A stretch of 64,000 bases of DNA from positions 14,295,593 through 14,359,592 of the forward strand of contig NW_022881603.1 of assembly GCF_003369915.1 (NCBI RefSeq), written 5' to 3'. Each line of letters begins with the position of its first letter. The stretch's first letter is position 1. The position numbers and the translations under genes were made by a program. This document shows, piece by piece, positions 55,522 to 64,000 of this stretch. The notes beneath the pieces were generated by a model. That model ran no database searches, was not told the origin of the DNA, and worked only from the letters and a program-made list of their open reading frames with translations. This DNA is from Drosophila miranda (lineage: Eukaryota > Arthropoda > Insecta > Diptera > Drosophilidae).

Positions 55522-57170
55522 TTAATGGTGGTTTTTTGGGGGCATCCGGCTGTTGTTGGATGCACCCTTCTGACGGTTTTCCGAAGCTCTACGAATGCAT
55601 GTTTGGCACTGCGGCTTATAGACATTCGGAGCTCCACAGCCGTAACAAAATATCCGCCTATCTGCCATACAATTTTCCCACACATGTCCAAGCTCCTCAC
55701 AATTCCAACAAGAACGCTTAGCCGTCGAACTTTGAATGGCCTCTACGCTGATATCCTCATACTCTTCTTGATCGCTTTCAGGGCGCGAGTCCTCCAGACT
55801 ATGTATCGAACGGCGGCCGACCGGTGGCCGAGACTTGTCAGATTTCTGTAACTCCTGCACTAGATTTTCATGCATCTGTACTAATCTTCTCAATTGACCA
55901 ACTGAGCTAATGGACTGATATAAGATTTTGTGACGGGTTTCGGGAAGCAAATTTGCTTTTAATATTTCTATTAATTCCTCTTCCGCCATTTTAATGCCAA
56001 ATTTATCTATAAGACCAGCCACGGCGTCGTGAAAAGCGACGAAGGGGTCTCCGACGTGTTGCTTTGGACCCCTGATCAATTCCTTGCTCATAAACTCCGA
56101 ACGATAGTCTTTATATTGTTGTCTAAGAGCTGCACAAAATTCTGTCCAAACGATGCGATATACCTGCTTGTGGTATCTCCAATACCAATCGCGCGCTTTG
56201 CCAACCAGCAAGATGTGCAAATGTTTGCAAAGGCCGAGAAAATCGCTATCCAAGGTTTCATCGGTTAATGTTTTGACTCGGTAAATGAATTCTTCTACCC
56301 CTAAACCTTCGGTAGAACCATCAAAAGGAACATTCCACTTTTGCATAATGTTGGCCGTCTTGGCCGTTCGCAGGCTAGTCATGCTGTTTATACATGAAAC
56401 TGGTGTTGGGATATTTGGCCTCGCATACCCTTCCTGCGGACTCGCTGGCGGCTGAATCTGCAAAGTGGATATGGCTCTGGCCACAGTGCGCTCAATTATC
56501 TGTTGGAGGACATCCAAGTCCAACCCCTGGCTTAGAGGGGCTGTCCGTGCATTGGGTGCTTCCCAAGGGCTAGAGTGAGTGGCGCATTAGCTGACGGAGC
56601 TTCAGTCTGGTTGGAGCTACGGCTAGCATCCAATCCCGACAAACACACTACTTCCGGACCGGAAGATCGACCTGGCGGGAACTTCGGGACCTGCTTTTTG
56701 GCTGGTGCTCGAGTTCTTTTGGAACGAGTTGGCCTAGTGGTTCGTTCTACCGGGACTGAACCTACAGTTGGAATTTGGCTCAATTGGGTATTCTTGCCAT
56801 TTCCCTCGGATATCTTTCCCGTCTCTGGCTGAAAATGTCCATTTGCCGGGGTCTGTACGACCTCCAAAGCTTTGGCAAGACTTCGAGTAGTAATTCCCGA
56901 GGGACCGGGTAATTCTGTTGGTTCCGGCTGCGGCTTGTTTGGAGAACAATTGCTAACAACTAGTTTTGCTTGCGATAACGTACATACTCGGCTACAGTTC
57001 GGACAATCATCGTGATGAGGGAACCATTCTTCCAGACATGCTTTATGGAAAACGTGATTGCACGGAGTACAAAAACACGGCTGAGTATTGGACATTTCGG
57101 AGCAACAAATGCCGCAAAAGTTTTCCGAACTCAGCGGTTTGTTTTGGTGAGGTCTATGTCGCAGCGGCAT
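55522..57170 (-). pseudogene. RING-H2 Gag, unit 2 (one frameshift)
   Basis: Same architecture as unit 1 with an intact RING (Trp49 retained), capsid region and both zinc motifs. A missing base at about 56584 changes frame between the linker and the capsid, giving two open pieces, 56532-57170 and 55522-56523. Confidence 0.85.
55531..55537 (-). other. Putative -1 frameshift site, unit 2
   Basis: A AAA AAC, a classical slippery heptamer, at the position of the A AAA AAA of unit 1. Confidence 0.6.
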
Positions 57171-57245
57171 TTTTTATAAGATTTTTTTATTTATTTTTTT
57201 TTTTTTACTATATTTTACCAAATTTTTCCTAGGGTGACATTTAAT

Positions 57246-58016
57246 GGTTCGTTTGACCGCGTCTCGACTCCTACTACATAAACTTTAAATTTTTTAGAAT
57301 CCCGTGACTCTACCGGGAGCGAGCTCCGAAAACAACACTATGCCTATTCCGAGCATAACGGACATTACATGGCACAATCATAGGGCGTACCCGAAAAGTA
57401 CTATGGGCTTTCGTCGGCGTGTTCCAAACTCTCGCGGGCGTGAGGTCTTGCGATGGAAGTCGACCCACACGATTCTATACCCACCCTTCCATGATTTCCA
57501 GTGGTGCGAAGGTTCTGGAAATCCCTAAACTTCTTACCCTACCCCATTACGTCACCCTGTCCCTTGGAAATTATAAGTCTACTCCATGTTCATTGCTAAT
57601 AACATTCAATATATTTCGTTGTACTTCATCATACACATGTTGCTTCAATCAAAAACTAGCAAACCAAGTTTCACTTCCAAAAATAACACAAGTATTGAAC
57701 TACAATCAGCAGGCAACTCAAAAAAAAATTTTAGTGGAATGAAAAAAAAATAGGAGGCTTAATCCCTAAGGAGGAAAACAAATTTATAGATATAGGTATA
57801 TATAAACGGTGGAGTATAAATAGAAAAGATAGGAATATAATATAGGATATTCGAAATAAGTAAATTAGGTATGTATAAAGGAAAAAAAATAAAAATAAAA
57901 AAAAATTTCAAAAGCAGCGGGGGTCATATCAGCGATCAGCAATGGTGAGCCAAAACGAAATTTAATTAAACATTATAAATTTATGGATTTTTTTTTTTCT
58001 GGGTTGAGGAGATTTT
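57246..58016 (-). repeat. LTR3, first half
   Basis: Collinear with 51416-52187 and 61928-62697. The second half is represented only by an inverted fragment at 59099-59262. Confidence 0.8.
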
Positions 58017-59098
58017 TATACCCGATACTGTGGTGGTAAAAGTGGATGTGTGTAACGTCCAGAAGGAATCGTTTCCGACGCCATAAAGTATATATATTCT
58101 TGATCAGCATCAATAGCCGAGTCGATTGAGCCCTGTCTGTCTGTCCGTCCGTCCGTCTGTCCGTCTGTCCGTCCCCTTCAGCGCCTAGTGCTCAAAGACT
58201 ATAAGAGCTAGAGCAACGATGTTTTGGATCCAGACATCTGTGATATGTCACTGCTACAAAAATATTTCAAAACTTCGCCCCGCCCACTTCCGCCCCCACA
58301 AAGGACGAAAATCTGTGGCATCCACAATTTTAAAGATATGAGAAAACCAAAAACGTAGAATTGTAGAGAATGACCATATCTTTAAGACTGCGGAATCTGA
58401 ATTGGATCGTATTATTATTATAGCCAGCATCAAGAAAACAATTTAATTTTTTCTCGCCCTGTCTCTCTCTAACACACACGTAGCATAGCCGGCTTTGCTT
58501 AGAGTAAAACATTAGCGCCTAGATCTCAGAGACTACAAAAGCTAGAGCAACCAAATTTGGTATCCACACTCCTAATATATCGGACCGAGACGAGTTTGTT
58601 TCAAAATTTCGCCACACCCCATTCCGCCCCCGCAAAGGACGAAAATCTGGGGATATTCAAAAATCTCAGAGACTATTAAGGCTAGACTAACCAAATTTGG
58701 TATCCGCACTCCTGTTAGATCTTACTATAAAACGTGTATCTTAAAATTTCGCCCCACCCCCTTCCGCCCACACAAAGGACGAAAATCTGTTGCATCCACA
58801 ATATTGCACATTCGAGAAAACTAAAAAAGCAGAATCATAGATAATGACCATATCTATCAGATTGCTGAATCTGGACCAGATCAGATAATTTTTATAGCCA
58901 AAAGGAACAAATCAATTTGCAGTGGCTACGCAGCGCCCGACGTCACGCTCAGACTGATTTTCTGTCTCTCTCGCACGCACTCTTTGTCGTGTCGTTTAAT
59001 ATTAGCGGCGTCTGCCGGAGGAGAGCCATACTGACTTAGTATCGGGTATAACCGTAGAGTTGCGGTGTCCGCAGCAACTCACAACGTTCCCCCTCGTT
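58017..59098 (+). mobile_element. ISY/DINE-1-like Helentron, copy E
   Basis: Same insertion position as copy C. A ~30-bp deletion follows TATACCCGATACT at the 5' end. 3' hairpin and end intact. Confidence 0.85.
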
Positions 59099-59262
59099 TT
59101 CCTTTTGGAGTCGTTGAAGCATCCACATGCCCGGCGACATAACCTCCACCGGCCATAACCCTTGCGCCATATCTAACGTACGCGCATAGAGGGCATAGAG
59201 ATCACCCCCCCCCCCCCCCCTATGCGCCGCTAACTCGCTGTCTGCGACGGCCCAGAAGAAAG
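59099..59262 (+). repeat. Inverted fragment of LTR second half
   Basis: Reverse complement of the right end of LTR4 (about 63290-63452), including the G-run, here a C-run. It lies between Helentrons E and F in opposite orientation to LTR2 and LTR4. Confidence 0.8.
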
Positions 59263-59269
59263 ACGGCTC

Positions 59270-60230
59270 AGACAGAAAATCAGTCTGAGCGTGACGTCGG
59301 GCGCTGCAAAGCCAGTGCAAATTGATTTGTTCCTTTTGGCTATAAAAATTATCTGATCTGGTCCAGATTCAGCAATCTGATAGATATGGTCATTATCTAT
59401 GATTCTGCGTTTTTAGTTTTCTCAAATGTGCAATATTGTGGATGCAACAGATTTTCGTCCTTTGTGGGGGCGGAAGGGGGGGGGGGGGAGTTCTGAGATA
59501 TACGTTTTATAGTGAGATCTAACAGAAGTGCGGATACCAAATTTGGTTACTCTAGCCTTAATAGTCTCTGAGATTTGTGGATGCCCCAGTTTTTCGTCCT
59601 TTGCGGGGCGGAAGGGGGTGTGGCGAAATTTGGACACGAAACGGTCAAGGTCCGATATCACAGGAGTGTGGATACCAAATTTGGTTGCTCTGGCTCTTAT
59701 AGGTTCTGAGATCCTGGAACTCATATTTTGCAATTGGCCAAACCGACCATGAAACCTGTGTGTTAGAGAGAGACAGAGCGAGAAAGAATGAAATTGTTTT
59801 CTTGATTCTGGCTATAATAATTATACGATCTGGTTGAGATCTTACATTCTAAAACATATAGTCATCCTCTACGATTCTGCGTTTTTGGTTTTATCGTATC
59901 TTTAAAAATGTGGATGCCACAGATTTTCGTCCTTTGTGGGGGCGGAAGTGGGCGGGGCGAAGTTTTGAAATATTTTTGTAGCAGTGACATATCACAGAAG
60001 TCTGGATCCAAAACATCGTTGCTCTAGCTCTTACAGTCTTTGAGCACTAGGCGCTGACGGACGGACGGACAGACGGACAGACAGACAGGGCTCAATCGAC
60101 TCGGCTATTGATGCTGATCAAGAATATATATACTTTATGGGGTCGGAAACGATTCCTTCTGGACGTTACACACATCCACTTTTACCACAAATCTAATATA
60201 CCCCAATACTCATTTTGAGTATCGGGTATA
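59270..60230 (-). mobile_element. ISY/DINE-1-like Helentron, copy F (3'-truncated)
   Basis: Minus orientation. Lacks its hairpin end because of the junction with the inverted LTR fragment. The other end (GAGTATCGGGTATA) matches copy D. Confidence 0.8.
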
Positions 60231-60510
60231 AAAAATCTCGGCCCCACACCAAGGTCGACTCCGAAGAGTACTCCCGTCAAGGGTGGGAGTTTGGTGTGGG
60301 TGGTGCAGAACTTTGGGAGAGCCGGGTGGCTACCGCTCGGGGCCAGGGCCCTATGGGCGAAACAGAACCAAAACCACGAGGGCTAAGCAAAAAATCTAAA
60401 TTTTCCCTACCGGGCACTTTAACATACCGGTTTTTCGGACTTTTCCACGGAGAATTCTGTTTCGAACCTCTAAATATTTATGAATCCGATCGGGATAGGG
60501 TAAAAACCGT
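60231..60510 (-). other. Internal segment plus pol fragment, unit 3
   Basis: 60231-60451 repeats 55153-55371. 60452-60510 is the pol start, then a further deletion joins it to the middle of gag. Confidence 0.7.
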
Positions 60511-61851
60511 CAGATTGTCAGATTTCTGTAACTCCTGCACTAGATTTTCATGCATCTGTACTAATCTTCTCAATTGACCAACTGAGCTAATGGACTGATA
60601 TAAGATTTTGTGACGGGTTTCGGGAAGCAAATTTGCTTTTAATATTTCTATTAATTCCTCTTCCGCCATTTTAATGCCAAATTTATCTATAAGACCAGCC
60701 ACGGCGTCGTGAAAAGCGACGAAGGGTTCTCCGACGTGTTTCTTTCGAGCTCGAATCAATTCCTTGCTCATAAACTCCGAACGATAGTCTTTATATTGTT
60801 GTCTAAGAGCTGCACAAAATTCTGTCCAAACGATGCGATCTACCTGCTTGTGGTATCTCCAATACCAATCGCGCGCTTTGCCAACCAGCAAGATGTGCAA
60901 ATGTTTGCAAAGGCCGAGAAAATCGCTATCCAAGGTTTCATCGGTTAATGTTTTGACTCGGTAAATGAATTCTTCTACCCCTAAACCTTCGGTAGAACCA
61001 TCAAAAGGAACATTCCACTTTTGCATAATGTTGGCCGTCTTGGCCTTTCGCAGGCTAGTCATGCTGTTTATACATGAAACTGGTGTTGGGATATTTGGCC
61101 TCGCATACCCTTCCTGCGGACTCGCTGGCGGCTGAATCTGCAAAGTGGATATGGCTCTGGCCACAGTGCGCTCAATTATCTGTTGGAGGACATCCAAGTC
61201 CAACCCCTGGCTTAGAGGGGCTGTCCGTGCATTGGGTGCTTCCCAAGGGCTAGAGTGAGTGGCGACATTAGCTGACGGAGCTTCAGTCTGGTTGGAGCTA
61301 CGGCTAGTATCCAATCCCGACAAACACACTACTTCCGGACCGGAAGATCGACCTGGCGGGAACTTCGGGACCTGCTTTTTGGCTGGTGCTCGAGTTCTTT
61401 TGGAACGAGTTGGCCTAGTGGTTCGTTCTACCGGGACTGAACCTACAGTTGGAATTTGGCTCAATTGGGTATTCTTGCCATTTCCCTCGGATATCTTTCC
61501 CGTCTCTGGCTGAAAATGTCCATTTGCCGGGGTCTGTACGACCTCCAAAGCTTTGGCAAGACTTCGAGTAGTAATTCCCGAGGGACCGGGTAATTCTGTT
61601 GGTTCCGGCTGCGGCTTGTTTGGAGAACAATTGCTAACAACTAGTTTTGCTTGCGATAACGTACATACTCGGCTACAGTTCGGACAATCATCGTGATGAG
61701 GGAAACATTCTTCCAGGCATGCTTTATGGAAAACGTGATTGCACGGAGTACAAAAACACGGCTGAGTATTGGACATTTCGGAGCAACAAATGCCGCAAAA
61801 GTTTTCCGAACTCAGCGGATTGTTTTGCTGAGGACTATGTCGCAGCGGCAT
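60478..61851 (-). CDS. RING-H2 Gag, unit 3 (C-terminally truncated)
   Basis: 457 codons open from ATG 61849-61851. All eight RING zinc ligands are present but Trp49 is Cys (CLEECF), which would be expected to weaken E2 binding. Capsid-like region intact. The frame leaves gag after LVQELQKSD, so both zinc knuckles are lost. The linker is intact and in frame, unlike unit 2. Confidence 0.85.
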   Translation of the reverse strand: MPLRHSPQQNNPLSSENFCGICCSEMSNTQPCFCTPCNHVFHKACLEECFPHHDDCPNCSRVCTLSQAKLVVSNCSPNKPQPEPTELPGPSGITTRSLAKALEVVQTPANGHFQPETGKISEGNGKNTQLSQIPTVGSVPVERTTRPTRSKRTRAPAKKQVPKFPPGRSSGPEVVCLSGLDTSRSSNQTEAPSANVATHSSPWEAPNARTAPLSQGLDLDVLQQIIERTVARAISTLQIQPPASPQEGYARPNIPTPVSCINSMTSLRKAKTANIMQKWNVPFDGSTEGLGVEEFIYRVKTLTDETLDSDFLGLCKHLHILLVGKARDWYWRYHKQVDRIVWTEFCAALRQQYKDYRSEFMSKELIRARKKHVGEPFVAFHDAVAGLIDKFGIKMAEEELIEILKANLLPETRHKILYQSISSVGQLRRLVQMHENLVQELQKSDNLTVFTLSRSDS

Positions 61852-61927
61852 TTTTTATAAGATTTTTTTATTTATTTTTTTTTTTTTTACTATATTTTAC
61901 CAAATTTTTCCTGGGGTGACATTTAAT

Positions 61928-63452
61928 GGTTCGTTTGACCGCGTCTCGACTCCTACTACATAAACTTTAAATTTTTTAGAATCCCGTGACTCTACCGGGA
62001 GCGAGCTCCGAAAACAACACTATGCCTATTCCGAGCATAACGGACATTACATGGCACAATCATAGGGCGTACCCGAAAAGTACTAGGGGCTTTCGTCGGC
62101 GTGTTCCAAACTCTCGCGGGCGTGAGGTCTTGCGATGGAAGTCGACCCACACGATTCTATACCCACCCTTCCATGATTTCCAGTGGTGCGAAGGTTCTGG
62201 AAATCCCTAAACTTCTTACCCTACCCCATTACGTCACCCTGTCCCTTGGAAATTATAAGTCTACTCCATGTTCATTGCTAATAACATTCCATATATTTCG
62301 TTGTACTTCATCATAGACATGTTGCTTCAATCAAAAACTAGCAAACCAAGTTTCACTTCCAAAAATAACACAAGTATTGAACTACAATCAGCAGGCAAAT
62401 CAAAAAAAAATTTTAGTGGAATGAAAAAAAAATAGGAGGCTTAATCCCTAAGGAGGAAAAAAAATTTATAGATATAGGTATATATAAACGGTGGAGTATA
62501 AATAGAAAAGATAGGAATATAATATAGGATATTCGAAATAAGTAAATTAGGTATGTATAAAGGAAAAAAAATAAAAATCAAAAAAATTTTCAAAAGCAGC
62601 GGGGGTCATACCAGCGATCAGCAATGGTGAGCCAAAACGAAATTTAATTAAACATTATAAATTTATGGATTTTTTTTTTTCTGGGTTGAGGAGATTTTTT
62701 TTTCTATGTTGGTTAGTGTATGGCTTGGCTACGTTTCCATGCATTAAAAGAATGCAGGGAATGCGAGCAAGGCAAGCTTAGCAGAATTGGCACCGAAGAG
62801 ACCGAAAAGCTTCGAGCGTGTGGAACGCAAGCGTTGCGCTCTCTTATCAGCAGCGGCTGGCCGCTGCGCATGCGTTTTAGATTTAGACGAAGACAGGCGC
62901 AAAGGAGAAAATTGAAATTGGGTCACTTACGGCTTTAATACAGTGGTCCCTCGCTGAAAGGCGCCTTTCGTTGTGGAGCTGTGGAAACCATGTTAATGTG
63001 TGCCCAGGTCGGAGGGGGATTGGTAAATAGGGGGGGTATGAAAAAGGTTTTTTTTTTGTTTTTTTTTTTTTTTTTTTTTTTTTGTAGTCTGTTACTTTAT
63101 GATTAAGTTTTTCGGTCTCCAACCCGCAAAAATAAATTCCGTTTTGAGAACTTTCACATTCCCGCCTATCGAGGTAGGACTGTGACGCAGAGTTAAGGAA
63201 AGTTACATAGTCATATAAGTGCTCAGAAGGAACCAAAAAAAAATTACAATTAAAACTACACTATGCTACGAAATCTGGGTCCGGATCCGTGGCGGCGTCT
63301 TCTGGGCCGTCGCAGACAGCGAGTTAGCGACGCATAGGGGGGGGTGATCTCTATGCCCTCTATGCGCGTACGTTAGATATGGCGCAAGGGTTATGGCCGG
63401 TGGAGGTTATGTCGCCGGGCAGGTGGATGCTTCAACGACTCCAAAATGAAAA
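61928..63452 (-). repeat. LTR4, uninterrupted reference LTR (~1.5 kb)
   Basis: Both halves joined without a Helentron (junction GGTTGAGGAGATTTTTTTTTC at about 62685-62705). It carries a long poly-T at 63048-63083 and short G-runs. No coding content. Confidence 0.8.
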
Positions 63453-64000
63453 CGAGGGGGAACGTTGTGAGTTGCTGCGGACACCGCAACTCTACAGTTA
63501 TACCCGATACTAAGTCAGTATGGCTCTCCTCCGGCGGAGCAGCTAATATTAAACGACACGACAAAGAGTGCGTGCGAGAGAGACAGAAAATCAGTCTGAG
63601 CGTGACGTCGGGCGCTGCAAAGCCAGTGCAAATTGATTTGTTCCTTTTGGCTATAAAAATTATCTGATCTGGTCCAGATTCAGCAATCTGATAGATATGG
63701 TCATTATCTATGATTCTGCGTTTTTAGTTTTCTCAAATGTGCAATATTGTGGATGCAACAGATTTTCGTCCTTTGTGGTGGCGGAAGGGGGGGGGGGGGG
63801 CGAAATTCTGAGATATACGTTTTATAGTGAGATCTAACAGAAGTGCGGATACCAAATTTGGTTACTCTAGCCTTAATAGTCTCTGAGATTTGTGGATGCC
63901 CCAGTTTTTCGTCCTTTGCGGGGGCGGAAGGGGGTGTGGCGAAATTTGGACACGAAACGGTCAAGGTCCGATATCACAGGAGTGTGGATACCAAATTTGG
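63453..64000 (-). mobile_element. ISY/DINE-1-like Helentron, copy G (runs off window)
   Basis: Minus orientation. Begins CGAGGGGGAACG with the terminal hairpin and continues to the window end. Same insertion site as copy D. Confidence 0.85.

Larger units (their letters stand above)
41813..63452 (-). mobile_element. Tandem array of a RING-Gag Ty3/gypsy element sharing LTRs
   Basis: Order along the plus strand: LTR1 (41813-45990), complete internal region 1 (45991-51415), LTR2 (51416-54063 plus Helentron), deleted internal region 2 (55153-57245), LTR3 (57246-60230, rearranged), further deleted internal region 3 (60231-61927), LTR4 (61928-63452). All are in the same minus-strand orientation. 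Without nested insertions the LTR is about 1.5 kb (LTR4 is the clean example). Internal regions 2 and 3 share the same junction between a 220-bp segment and the pol start. The pattern indicates LTR-LTR recombination and tandem duplication. Confidence 0.8.

Overview
This is a eukaryotic (Drosophila) window. The genes have short GT-AG introns, insect core-promoter motifs (Motif 1, DRE, GGTATATTTT) and fly-specific transposons. From the left, the host genes are: an ANKRD13C-type ankyrin protein (-), adipose/adp (+), lolal (batman, -), a NOA1-type circularly permuted GTPase (+), a CTTNBP2-like coiled-coil protein (nausicaa, +) and the nucleoporin Nup75 (-). I recall most of these as linked on Muller element C (D. 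melanogaster 2R). Muller C synteny, ISY-like Helentrons, heavy transposon load and broken genes point to the obscura group. A degenerating neo-Y of D. miranda type would fit well, but this is inference and no species label can be read from the sequence.

Layout. 1-3651: a truncated, broken Ty3/gypsy element of the 17.6/297 type on the minus strand, abutting a TA microsatellite. 3652-5600: mostly empty, with a few exon-like islands. 5601-25900: the gene-rich part, interrupted by a 1.03 kb non-autonomous hAT element (13606-14635) and an ISY/DINE-1-like Helentron (21797-22850). A diverged dispersed repeat recurs in four copies beside promoters (about 7280, 15419, 18450, 26268). 26509-34163: a complete Osvaldo-like LTR retrotransposon with about 1.24 kb LTRs, CACG target duplication and decayed coding region. 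34359-36288: a heavily mutated Tudor-domain pseudogene. 37458-37959: a small two-exon gene. 39518-40352: exon-like coding sequence interrupted by a partial duplicate of the Nup75 5' end. 40710-41770: a BEL/Pao-derived fragment.

41813-64000 is a transposon array. A minus-strand Ty3/gypsy element is present as LTR-internal-LTR-internal-LTR-internal-LTR, with neighbouring units sharing LTRs. Its Gag starts with a canonical RING-H2 finger, which is unusual for a retrotransposon capsid protein. Gag and Pol are separated by a -1 frame change at an A-rich slippery heptamer. ISY-like Helentrons sit inside or beside the LTRs in both orientations, and a 5'-truncated LINE has landed in LTR1. Units 2 and 3 carry the same internal deletion, so they look like products of tandem duplication or unequal exchange rather than independent insertions.

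The host genes do not form one pathway. adp is a lipid-storage regulator, lolal a BTB chromatin cofactor, NOA1 a mitochondrial ribosome GTPase, naus an actin/cortactin regulator and Nup75 a nuclear-pore scaffold. The best candidates for something undescribed are the RING-H2 Gag element and its tandem array, the promoter-linked dispersed repeat, and the set of incipient gene lesions (NOA1 stop, Nup75 frameshifts and partial duplication, Tudor pseudogene).
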